Of a stretch of 35,880 bases of DNA, positions 26,718 through 34,794 are shown in pieces; the first letter of the stretch is position 1; each line of letters opens with the position of its first letter. This DNA is from Nostoc sp. LPT (GTDB taxonomy: Bacteria; Cyanobacteriota; Cyanobacteriia; Cyanobacteriales; Nostocaceae): positions 1 to 35,880 of the forward strand of contig NZ_JABXKF010000004.1 of assembly GCF_017115165.1 (NCBI RefSeq), given 5' to 3'. The notes beneath the pieces are model-generated. The model made no database searches. It was not told the origin of the DNA and was given only the letters and a program-made list of their open reading frames with translations. Position numbers and translations under genes: made by a program.

Positions 26718-28817
26718 GTGTTAGGTTTTGCTCTGGTGGGGGCGGTAGCATCATTTATAGTTACTCAACTAAGTCTTCAGGCATCCAGGAATGCGATCGC
26801 AGTGGCAGAATTAGCTAAGGCAGAAACAAATAACGCCCAGAGACAGTTAAAAAACGCGAGGACAGAAACCGCAGCAACCAAGCAAGATAATCAGCGTATA
26901 TCAGCTGAAAATAAACGGATATCGGAACAGGCAGCACAGGCAAAACAGAATCTTGGTAACGCAACTTCAAAACTGAATGCTGCAAATGTCGAAGTGAATC
27001 AGGCACAGCAAAACTTGAAATTAGCCCAAAACAAAGTGGCAGCAGCTAGCGCAAAGGCTAGTCAAGCTGAAGTACAGGCAAATCAAGCAATTCAACAACG
27101 ACAAGAGGCACAACAGCAACGTGAAAAAGCTGTTGCAGATTTAAATCGGGCAAGGCAAGAACAACAGCAGGCGCAACAACAATTACAAATAGCTCAAACT
27201 GCTCTGAATGCGGCAGTCAATGGCCGTAAAACTTCTCTTGAGGAACTAAAAAAGGCAGATGCAGACAGAAAAATTGCTTTAATAGCTACGCGATTGGAAC
27301 GAGACGGAACCGCTGCATTGCGGGAGTTTGTACCTTCAAGGGAAATAGAGGGACTGCTGTTAGCAGTGCAGAGTGCGGAAGAACTAAAAACTCTGGTCAA
27401 GGATCAAAAATCTCTAGCAGATTATCCTGCTTATAGTCCTTTGTTTAATTTACAGAATATTCTGCTAAATATTCGCGAACAAAATCGTCTGGAAGGGCAT
27501 AGCGATTCGGTCATCAGTGTCGTCTTCAGCCCGGATGGCAAAACTTTAGCTTCCGCCAGTCTTGACAAGACGATCAAATTGTGGAATCGGGACACGGGCA
27601 AAGAAATTACCACCCTGACTGGGCATAGCGCTGCGGTCAACAGCGTCGTCTTCAGCCCGGATGGCAAAACTTTAGCTTCCGCCAGTCGTGACAAGACGAT
27701 CAAATTGTGGAATCGGGACACGGGCAAAGAAATTACCACCCTGACTGGGCATAGCGCTGCGGTCAACAGCGTCGTCTTCAGCCCGGATGGCAAAACTTTA
27801 GCTTCCGCCAGTCGTGACAAGACGATCAAATTGTGGAATCGGGACACGGGCAAAGAAATTACCACCCTGACTGGGCATAGCGCTGCGGTCAACAGCGTCG
27901 TCTTCAGCCCGGATGGCAAAACTTTAGCTTCCGCCAGTTATGACAAGACGATCAAATTGTGGAATCGGGACACGGGCAAAGAAATTACCACCCTGACTGG
28001 GCATAGCGCTGCGGTCAACAGCGTCGTCTTCAGCCCGGATGGCAAAACTTTAGCTTCCGCCAGTTATGACAAGACGATCAAATTGTGGAATCGGGACACA
28101 GGCAAAGAAATTACTACCCTGACTGGGCATAGCGATTGGGTCATCAGCGTCGTCTTCAGCCCGGATGGCAAAACTTTAGCTTCCGCCAGTCGTGACAAGA
28201 CGATCAAATTGTGGAATCGGGACACGGGCAAAGAAATTACCACCCTGACTGGGCATAGCGCTGCGGTCAACAGCGTCGTCTTCAGCCCGGATGGCAAAAC
28301 TTTAGCTTCCGCCAGTCGTGACAACACCATCAAATTGTGGAATCGGGACACGGGCAAAGAAATTACCACCCTGACTGGGCATAGCGCTGCGGTCAACAGC
28401 GTCGTCTTCAGCCCGGATGGCAAAACTTTAGCTTCCGCCAGTGGTGACAAGACGATCAAATTGTGGAATCCGGACACAGGCAAAGAAATTACCACCCTGA
28501 CTGGGCATAGCGATTGGGTCATCAGCGTCGTCTTCAGCCCGGATGGCAAAACTTTAGCTTCCGCCAGTGATGACAACACCATCAAATTGTGGAATCGGGA
28601 CACGGGCAAAGAAATTACCACCCTGACTGGGCATAGCGCTGCGGTCAACAGCGTCGTCTTCAGCCCGGATGGCAAAACTTTAGCTTCCGCCAGTGGTGAC
28701 AAGACGATCAAATTGTGGAATCTGAATCTTGATGATTTATTAGCGCAGGGTTGCAGTTGGCTAAAGGGTTATTTGGCTAGCCATTCTGATGCGGTTAAGG
28801 TGTGTCCGGGGCGGTAG
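26718..28817 (+). CDS. TM-coiled-coil-WD40 part of the interrupted AAA_35-WD40 gene
   Basis: This continues the frame of the ATPase part; coding-like sequence begins at 26664, right after the TAA, and 26718 is only the first GTG. A membrane segment (LGFALVGAVASFIVTQLSL) is followed by a long Gln/Ala-rich coiled coil (about 150 residues), a linker (REFVPSREIEGLLLAVQSAEEL) and ten WD40 repeats of exactly 42 aa. Each repeat has GHS..V.SVVFSPDGKTLASAS.D.TIKLWN. Variation is confined to a few sites (SDSVIS/SAAVNS/SDWVIS and the residue in AS-x-D). WD40 arrays attached to NTPases commonly serve as recognition domains. No ribosome-binding site precedes the GTG, so independent translation is doubtful; treat as the 3' part of a gene of about 1178 aa. 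Confidence 0.75.
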   Translation: MLGFALVGAVASFIVTQLSLQASRNAIAVAELAKAETNNAQRQLKNARTETAATKQDNQRISAENKRISEQAAQAKQNLGNATSKLNAANVEVNQAQQNLKLAQNKVAAASAKASQAEVQANQAIQQRQEAQQQREKAVADLNRARQEQQQAQQQLQIAQTALNAAVNGRKTSLEELKKADADRKIALIATRLERDGTAALREFVPSREIEGLLLAVQSAEELKTLVKDQKSLADYPAYSPLFNLQNILLNIREQNRLEGHSDSVISVVFSPDGKTLASASLDKTIKLWNRDTGKEITTLTGHSAAVNSVVFSPDGKTLASASRDKTIKLWNRDTGKEITTLTGHSAAVNSVVFSPDGKTLASASRDKTIKLWNRDTGKEITTLTGHSAAVNSVVFSPDGKTLASASYDKTIKLWNRDTGKEITTLTGHSAAVNSVVFSPDGKTLASASYDKTIKLWNRDTGKEITTLTGHSDWVISVVFSPDGKTLASASRDKTIKLWNRDTGKEITTLTGHSAAVNSVVFSPDGKTLASASRDNTIKLWNRDTGKEITTLTGHSAAVNSVVFSPDGKTLASASGDKTIKLWNPDTGKEITTLTGHSDWVISVVFSPDGKTLASASDDNTIKLWNRDTGKEITTLTGHSAAVNSVVFSPDGKTLASASGDKTIKLWNLNLDDLLAQGCSWLKGYLASHSDAVKVCPGR
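27495..28754 (+). repeat. ten near-identical 126-bp tandem repeats encoding WD40 blades
   Basis: GGGCATAGCG recurs every 126 bp from 27495 (next at 27621). Neighbouring units differ at only a handful of positions over 126 bp, and most differences are non-synonymous (for example GCTGCGGTCAAC against GATTGGGTCATC). This implies very recent amplification or ongoing gene conversion. The last unit degenerates after IKLWN. Confidence 0.9.
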
Positions 28818-29200
28818 GGAGATGAGGGAGATGAGGGGGATAAGGAAGCGATCGCCTTTTAATATTCATAATGGCGATCGCTTGGTAAATTAGAAATGCG
28901 ATCGCACTTTATAACCTAATTTTTGCAGTAATTCTAAGCTTAAATGTAGAGCTAAAGGCGATCGCTTGGTAAATTAGAGATGCGATCGCACTTTATAACC
29001 TAATTTTTGCAGTAATTCTAAGCTTAAATGTAGAGCTAAAGGCGATCGCTTGGTAAATTAGAGATGCGATCGCACTTTATAACCTAATTTTTGCAGTGAT
29101 TCTAAGCTTAAATGTAAAGCCAAAGGCGACGCCGAATAGCCCGTCGTAGACATCGCTTGGTAAATTAAAGATGCGATCGCAGTTCTGATCTCGGCGTTTC
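28818..29200. repeat. repeat-filled intergenic region: 9-bp triplet and 84-bp tandem array
   Basis: Right at the WD40 stop, GGGAGATGA-GGGAGATGA-GGGGGATAA forms three 9-bp units (28817-28843). Then an 84-bp unit beginning GGCGATCGCTTGGTAAATTA repeats from 28873, 28957 and 29041, with a fourth start at 29125 that is split by a 23-nt insertion (29130-29152) and decays by about 29181. Each unit holds two HIP1 octamers. Read on the minus strand each unit encodes LALHLSLELLQKLGYKVRSHL then a stop, which looks like an amplified gene 3' end. No functional gene is supported. Confidence 0.8.
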
Positions 29201-29452
29201 GAGTTCCGAACACGAATCGCCGAGCAAAAAGGTCGAACTTCCGAGTTCCGAACACGAATCGCCGAGTAAAAAGGTCGAAGTTCCGAGTTCCGAACACCAA
29301 TGACCGAGCAAAAAGGTCGAACTTCCGAGTTCTGAACACCAATGACCGAGCAAAAAGGTCGAACTTCCGAGTTCCGAACACCAATGACCGAGCAAAAAGG
29401 TCGAACTTCCGAGTTCCGAACACCAATGACCGAGCAAAAAGGTCGAAGTTCT
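29201..29452. repeat. six 42-bp tandem repeats abutting the Uma2 stop codon
   Basis: Units begin GAGTTCCGAACAC at 29201, 29243, 29285, 29327, 29369 and 29411, with a seventh partial start at 29453. Each unit holds a mini-palindrome (GTTC-C-GAAC) and, in four of six, a small stem GACC-GAGCAAAAA-GGTC. Two types exist (AATCGCC in the first two, AATGACC in the rest). The array ends at the stop of the minus-strand Uma2 gene (29456-29458), so it would be its 3' untranslated region. Open minus-strand frames (LFARSLVFGTRKFD heptad-pairs) are a by-product of the period. Confidence 0.85.
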
Positions 29453-29455
29453 GAG

Positions 29456-30226
29456 TTAAACCTCCGGTTCTACTCCCAGCGCTTTTAACTGAGCGGCCAA
29501 TCTCTCTGCACGCTGACTTTCTTGTTCTGCACGCTGGCGTTCTTGTTCTGCAAGCTGTTGAGCAGCGTTTTTCTCTTGCCGTTCTTTTACTGCTAACTCC
29601 AAACCCCACAGTAATAGTTCGCCGTTATCATCCCACCAACGTAACCAATAACCTGTGCGGTTTTCTCGGCTTCCCTGCCATACACCTAAAAACAAGTTCA
29701 TTTCGGCAATCCAGTGACGATTATTTGCATCTGGTGTTTGCAGTTCATAATGTCCTAAATTATCTCTCCGATAAACTTCTAAAACTCCGCCGTCTGGGTC
29801 AAAAATGGCATAGTTTGGCACTTGTAAAATCTGCTCATAATAAAACCATTTACCAGGGGGATAGGTTGGTTTACTCGAATACTCTCCACCTTCTGTATCT
29901 GAGAGAAATTCCATCACAATTACCGGAATATCACCTTGGAGTCGTGGCGTATAACTGCGCTTCACTTCTTCTCGTGAGACTCGAATAGATGATACATAAG
30001 CCCAATCTGGGGCTTTGACCACGAATCGATTATTCAAGGTGGCGCAGATACCGTAGTTAGTAATGGTTAAAGCATCGGTGGGTAATCTGCCAGCAAGTTC
30101 CAAGCTTTCTGTTAAAGCAGCAGCCAAGAGTGGCTGATTAATGTTATCCACTGGCTTGTTGTCTAAAACAAAATCATCAGGTAACTTTTCCCAGGTAACT
30201 TGATGGGTGGCTGCATTCGCTAGCAT
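29456..30226 (-). CDS. Uma2 family protein (divergent subgroup) with coiled-coil tail
   Basis: 256-aa Uma2-like protein. Nuclease-fold landmarks are APDWAYV, IPVIVMEFLSDTEGGEYSS and a YYEQILQVPNYAIFDPDGG core, spaced differently from the two other Uma2 genes in this window, so it belongs to a distinct subgroup. After a Trp-rich segment (GYWLRWWDDNGELLLW) comes a Gln/Glu/Arg-rich coiled coil (AAQQLAEQERQRAEQESQ) ending ALGVEPEV. It is the downstream member of a same-strand Uma2 pair (63 bp after the 30290 gene). Nuclease activity is not proven for these proteins. Confidence 0.85.
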   Translation of the reverse strand: MLANAATHQVTWEKLPDDFVLDNKPVDNINQPLLAAALTESLELAGRLPTDALTITNYGICATLNNRFVVKAPDWAYVSSIRVSREEVKRSYTPRLQGDIPVIVMEFLSDTEGGEYSSKPTYPPGKWFYYEQILQVPNYAIFDPDGGVLEVYRRDNLGHYELQTPDANNRHWIAEMNLFLGVWQGSRENRTGYWLRWWDDNGELLLWGLELAVKERQEKNAAQQLAEQERQRAEQESQRAERLAAQLKALGVEPEV

Positions 30227-30289
30227 AATCAGAATATTTCAAGTACAACTTTAATTTCTAATAGCCCGATTAAAAAATTGCACACGGCG

Positions 30290-31036
30290 TTACTCCTGAG
30301 CAAGGGTTTGCACTTCTTCCACTGACAATCCCAAAGCTTGGGCAATCTGTTCGATACTCAAATTCATTTGCAATAATCGGGGTATGGCATCTCTTGTGGC
30401 TTGTTCTGCAAGTTCCGCCCGTTGCCGTTCTTGTTCAGCCCGTTGCCGTTCTTGCTCGGCGTTGCGAGAAATTTCTGTATAAGTTAAAAACCGTTCTCCG
30501 TCAGGACGATATAACTGCAAACCCTCTGGTAATGGAGCAAAGCGAATTTTTAATTGAGGACTTACCCAATCTTCCATTTGAGGGATGACATCTAACCCAT
30601 CTTCACCACGTAACCATCCATGTAAATTATTGCGATCTGGATCGTAAATGTAGTACTCTTCCACGCCATAGCGATCGTAGAACAGTAATTTCTTGTCCAT
30701 TTCAGTTTGAGTGTTGCTGGGAGAAAGAATTTCAAACACCACCTGTGGTGCAACTCCCTCTTCTTTCCATTGTTGGTAGCACAAGCGATCGCCTTTTGGT
30801 CTACCTAATACCACCATCACATCTGGGGCGTTAACAATTTTATTGCGTCCCTCTACCGGATACCAAAACAAATCCCCCGCAACAAATACATTTGGATCGT
30901 CAGCAAATAGCCACTCTATATTCTGCTTAATTTCTACAATCCAGCCAAATTGTATGGTATTATTAGCCACTGGTTGTCCGTCACTATCTGGGTAGATGAC
31001 CTTTGGCTGCGTCGGCGGTTGGATTTGCGATACCAT
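30290..31036 (-). CDS. Uma2 family (DUF820) restriction-endonuclease-fold protein
   Basis: 248-aa Uma2 protein with the full canonical core: NAPDVMVVLG (Asp), VVFEILSPSNTQTEMDKKLL (Glu and Lys) and YDRYGVEEYYIYDPD. A coiled-coil linker of repeated AEQERQR words follows, then a C-terminal helical motif (IPRLLQMNLSIEQIAQALGLS) shared with the 19307 Uma2 gene. It has its own ATG start and is divergent from uvrA across 182 bp that hold a LexA box, so SOS control could conceivably touch both. Confidence 0.87.
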   Translation of the reverse strand: MVSQIQPPTQPKVIYPDSDGQPVANNTIQFGWIVEIKQNIEWLFADDPNVFVAGDLFWYPVEGRNKIVNAPDVMVVLGRPKGDRLCYQQWKEEGVAPQVVFEILSPSNTQTEMDKKLLFYDRYGVEEYYIYDPDRNNLHGWLRGEDGLDVIPQMEDWVSPQLKIRFAPLPEGLQLYRPDGERFLTYTEISRNAEQERQRAEQERQRAELAEQATRDAIPRLLQMNLSIEQIAQALGLSVEEVQTLAQE

Positions 31037-31135
31037 AGCTTGGCCCTCAGAAGGATATTTAATCGGGATGCTTCCAAATTAGCAGACTCTTAAAGATGTC
31101 TGCGGCATGAATCTGGAGTAATAACTATCTATAAC

Positions 31136-31149
31136 AGTACGATTGTTCT
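31136..31149 (+). promoter_or_regulatory. LexA (SOS) box of uvrA
   Basis: AGTACGATTGTTCT fits the cyanobacterial LexA consensus RGTACNNNDGTWCB at every defined position. It lies 70 bp before the uvrA start codon. The TTGTTC half could overlap a -35 element with a TAGTAT-like -10 near 31169, so LexA would block RNA polymerase. Confidence 0.75.
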
Positions 31150-31218
31150 ACTATAAACAGATTAAAGATAGTATTATTAAGGACTGTTTCATCAGAAACT
31201 CCTTCTTCGCCGCCCAAT

Positions 31219-34104
31219 ATGTCAGACAAACAGCTAGCAGCATCCTTGAATGGACATCTTCCGTACCCCAGCCACAACAGCCAGAATACCATTCGGATTC
31301 GGGGTGCTAGGCAGCATAATCTGAAAAATATTGACTTGGAATTGCCACGCGATCGCCTAATCGTATTCACTGGCGTTTCTGGCTCTGGTAAGTCTTCCCT
31401 GGCCTTTAACACCATTTTCGCTGAAGGGCAACGTCGCTATGTAGAATCCCTCAGCGCTTACGCACGGCAATTTCTCGGACAACTGGATAAGCCGGATGTG
31501 GAGGCGATTGAAGGTTTAAGTCCAGCAATTTCTATTGACCAAAAGTCAACGTCTCATAACCCCCGTTCTACTGTAGGTACAGTGACGGAGATTTACGACT
31601 ATCTGCGGCTGTTATTTGGTCGGGCTGGCGAACCCCATTGTCCGATATGCGATCGCTGTATTGCACCCCAGACAATCGATGAGATGTGCGATCGCATTAT
31701 GGAATTACCAGACCGCACCCGCTTCCAAATCCTTGCACCCGTTGTCAGGGGGAAAAAGGGCACACACCGTAAGCTTTTGTCAAGTCTGGCATCTCAAGGT
31801 TTTGTCCGCGTGCGAATCAATGGAGAGATCCGCGAACTGTCAGATTCCATTGAATTGGATAAAAATATTACCCACACTATCGAAGTGGTAATTGACCGCT
31901 TGGTGAAAAAGGCTGATATTCAGGAACGTTTGGTTGATTCCCTGTCTACGTGTCTCAAGCAATCGGGTGGGATTGCAGCCATTCTGGTGAGTCTGCTTGG
32001 TGACGACGGACAAGAAAAAGAAGAAGAATTAGTATTTTCAGAAAACTTTGCCTGTCCAGAACATGGCGCGGTAATGGAGGAATTATCGCCGCGATTGTTC
32101 TCCTTTAACTCACCTTATGGTGCTTGTCCGCACTGTCATGGAATTGGGACTTTAAGAAGATTTGCGCCAGACTTGATCGTACCCGACTGGGAAGCGCCAG
32201 TTTATGCTGCGATCGCTCCTTGGTCAGAAAAAGATAATTCTTATTATCTGGAATTACTCTATAGCGTCGGACAGATTTATGGGTTTGAGTTACAGACAAA
32301 TTGGAGCAAGCTGACAGAAGAACAGCAGCAGACTATTTTGTATGGAGAAAAAGAAGAAACTACAAAAACAGATAAAAAACAAAATTTTAAAGGTACTATT
32401 CCAATTTTGCAACGGCAATATGAAGGTGGTTCTGAGTTAATTAAGCAAAAATTAGAGCAGTATTTGATCGATCAACCGTGTGAACTTTGTCAGGGAAAAC
32501 GGTTAAAACCGGAAGCTTTGGCGGTGAAGTTAGGACAATATGGAATTTTAGAATTAACTGGAGTATCAATTCGGGATTGTCGAGAGAGAATTGAGCAATT
32601 TAAGTTGAGCGATCGCCAGTTACAAATTGCTGATTTAGTCCTGAGGGAAATCAAAGCTAGATTGCAATTTTTGTTGGATGTCGGTTTAGATTACCTCACC
32701 CTCGATCGTCCCGCCATGACCCTTTCTGGTGGCGAAGCCCAACGAATTCGCCTAGCAACGCAAATTGGTTCTGGTTTAACAGGAGTTCTCTATGTTTTAG
32801 ATGAACCAAGTATTGGTTTGCATCAACGAGATAATGGTAGGTTACTCAAAACTTTAACTAAGTTGCGCGATTTAGGTAATACATTAATTGTCGTCGAACA
32901 CGATGAAGAAACAATTCGTGCAGCTAATTACATAGTTGATATTGGCCCCGGTGCAGGAATTCACGGCGGAAATATTATTGCCCAAGGTGATTTTCAGGCG
33001 TTATTAGCGGCAGAAGATTCTTTGACTGGTGCTTACTTATCAGGAAGACGGATAATTAACACGCCAGCAGAACGCCGCGAAGGAAATGGGCGTAGTTTGG
33101 GAATTAAAAATGCCCATCGCAACAATTTAAGAAATATAGATGTAGAAATTCCACTAGGTAAACTCGTCTCCATCACTGGTGTGTCTGGTTCTGGGAAATC
33201 TACCCTGATTAACGAGTTACTGTACCCATCTTTGCAACACCATTTAACTAAGAAAGTTCCCTTACCCAGACATTTGGATAAAATTCAGGGATTAAATGCG
33301 ATTGATAAAGCGATCGTTATCGATCAATCCCCAATTGGACGCACACCACGTTCTAACCCTGCAACTTACACAGGAATTTTTGATGCCATTCGAGATGTAT
33401 TTTCCCAAACAGTAGAAGCCAAAGCTAGGGGCTACAAACCCGGACAATTTTCTTTCAACGTTAAAGGTGGCCGTTGCGAAGCTTGTAGCGGACAGGGTGT
33501 AAATGTTATTGAAATGAACTTTCTCCCAGATGTTTACGTGCAATGCGAAATTTGTAAAGGTGCAAGATACAACCGCGAAACTTTGCAAGTGAAGTATAAA
33601 GATAAGTCTATTTCTGATGTTCTGAGAATGACAGTTGAGGAAAGTTTAGACTTTTTCCAGAATATTCCCAAAGCGATCGCACGTTTGCAAACTTTATTTG
33701 ATGTTGGGTTGGGTTATGTCCAATTAGGACAACCTGCGACTACCTTATCTGGTGGTGAAGCGCAACGGGTGAAATTGGCAACAGAACTATCTCGACGCGC
33801 TACAGGTAAAACACTTTATTTAATCGATGAACCAACAACAGGATTATCTTTTTACGATGTCCATAAATTATTAGATGTGTTGCAACGATTGGTAGATAAA
33901 GGCAATTCAATATTAGTAATTGAACACAACTTAGATGTAATTCGTTGTTCTGATTGGGTGATAGATTTAGGGCCAGAAGGTGGCGACAAAGGCGGAGAAT
34001 TAATTGCTATAGGTACACCAGAAGAAGTAGCAAAAAATCCCAGGTCTTATACTGGGCAATATCTACAGCAGGTATTAAAACAATATCCGGCGATGAGAAA
34101 GTAG
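31219..34104 (+). CDS. uvrA: excinuclease ABC subunit A
   Basis: 961-aa UvrA, the damage-sensing ATPase of nucleotide excision repair that loads UvrB. Two ABC modules are complete: first Walker A GVSGSGKSS (about 52-60) with LSGGEAQRIRLATQIGSGL, second Walker A GVSGSGKST (about 655) with LSGGEAQRVKLATELSRR and Walker B LYLIDEPTTGL. The C-terminal zinc finger CEACSGQG...CEICKGARYN is intact. The first zinc module reads CPEH...CPHC, with His in place of one usual Cys. Length and ends are normal. A LexA box upstream indicates SOS induction. Confidence 0.98.
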   Translation: MSDKQLAASLNGHLPYPSHNSQNTIRIRGARQHNLKNIDLELPRDRLIVFTGVSGSGKSSLAFNTIFAEGQRRYVESLSAYARQFLGQLDKPDVEAIEGLSPAISIDQKSTSHNPRSTVGTVTEIYDYLRLLFGRAGEPHCPICDRCIAPQTIDEMCDRIMELPDRTRFQILAPVVRGKKGTHRKLLSSLASQGFVRVRINGEIRELSDSIELDKNITHTIEVVIDRLVKKADIQERLVDSLSTCLKQSGGIAAILVSLLGDDGQEKEEELVFSENFACPEHGAVMEELSPRLFSFNSPYGACPHCHGIGTLRRFAPDLIVPDWEAPVYAAIAPWSEKDNSYYLELLYSVGQIYGFELQTNWSKLTEEQQQTILYGEKEETTKTDKKQNFKGTIPILQRQYEGGSELIKQKLEQYLIDQPCELCQGKRLKPEALAVKLGQYGILELTGVSIRDCRERIEQFKLSDRQLQIADLVLREIKARLQFLLDVGLDYLTLDRPAMTLSGGEAQRIRLATQIGSGLTGVLYVLDEPSIGLHQRDNGRLLKTLTKLRDLGNTLIVVEHDEETIRAANYIVDIGPGAGIHGGNIIAQGDFQALLAAEDSLTGAYLSGRRIINTPAERREGNGRSLGIKNAHRNNLRNIDVEIPLGKLVSITGVSGSGKSTLINELLYPSLQHHLTKKVPLPRHLDKIQGLNAIDKAIVIDQSPIGRTPRSNPATYTGIFDAIRDVFSQTVEAKARGYKPGQFSFNVKGGRCEACSGQGVNVIEMNFLPDVYVQCEICKGARYNRETLQVKYKDKSISDVLRMTVEESLDFFQNIPKAIARLQTLFDVGLGYVQLGQPATTLSGGEAQRVKLATELSRRATGKTLYLIDEPTTGLSFYDVHKLLDVLQRLVDKGNSILVIEHNLDVIRCSDWVIDLGPEGGDKGGELIAIGTPEEVAKNPRSYTGQYLQQVLKQYPAMRK

Positions 34105-34118
34105 AGTTTTTGCTATAG

Positions 34119-34770
34119 ATGTTTATCAAATTGTGGCTTGCCCAAAGAGCACTCAACTTTCCCAAAGCAAACATACTGGTGATTGATGACACCCCAGAAA
34201 ACCTGAATCTCCTATCTGCCATGCTGACGGAACAGGGATATAAAGTTTGGAGTGTAACTAAAGGTTCTACAGAGAAGTTTGCTAAAGTTTTTCGCTCTAG
34301 TCCCAACCCAATTGCGATCGCCACAGTTTCCGAAGCTCGTTTTATTGATGTCAATCCCAGCTTCTTGAAGATGAGTGGCTACTGTCTAAAGAAAGTAATT
34401 GGGGATACTGCTACCAAACTTAATTTAGGCAAAAGTACAGGCGATCGCAAAATTGGGATTAGAAATGGGTGCTGGTTGGAACGTATTGACTGCTCGTTCT
34501 GGTCGGGAAACCTTGAATATAGCTGCCAACTCTAAACTTGATGTCATTTTACTAGATATGATGATGCCTGATATGAATGGGCGTGCCACTCTGTAACAAC
34601 TGAAGGCTAACCCCATCACCAAGTGAATTTCAGTAATTTTACTAACTGCTAAAGTTCAGGAGTCCGATCAACAAAGCTTTACTGGCTTAGATATAGTTGC
34701 TGTCTTTGCCAAGCCTTTCCGTCCCTTGAAACTAGCAGTGCAAATTAGTCAAGCATTGAGCTGGGGCTGA
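34119..34770 (+). pseudogene. mosaic REC-PAS-REC two-component signalling pseudogene
   Basis: The first frame encodes the front half of a receiver domain (ANILVIDDTPENLNLLSAML, with the acidic DD pair) that breaks off after GYKVWSVTKGS into a PAS-like segment (FAKVFRSSPNPIAIATVSEA, FIDVNPSFLKMSGY). At about 34432 another frame takes over and encodes most of a second receiver (KVQAIAKLGLEMGAGWNVL, VILLDMMMPDMNGRATL with phospho-Asp, ILLTAKVQ, AKPFRPLKLAVQISQAL). The second receiver is cut by TAA at 34594-34596, where the family has ATLQQLK, and by TGA at 34624-34626, and ends with TGA at 34770. The pieces look like parts of a hybrid kinase and a separate response regulator joined by deletion. 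No functional product is expected. Confidence 0.75.
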
Positions 34771-34794
34771 TAATGAAATAGATATTTATTAGTA

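Noticed and set aside
27431..28711. Long minus-strand open frames opposite the WD40 region
   Set aside because: They mirror the 126-bp repeat, have no start signals and no family features, while the plus strand is clearly WD40.
13774..28817. Genome-wide reassignment of TAA to glutamine
   Set aside because: TAA is the terminal stop of several intact genes here (459, 7453, 17667, 19279), and the affected genes also carry frameshifts.
22429..29452. CRISPR array
   Set aside because: The 21-, 42- and 84-bp arrays are head-to-tail repeats without unique spacers, and no cas genes are present.
29058..29609. Minus-strand open frame through the 42-bp and 84-bp arrays
   Set aside because: It is produced by repeat periods divisible by three and overlaps the real Uma2 C-terminus in another frame.
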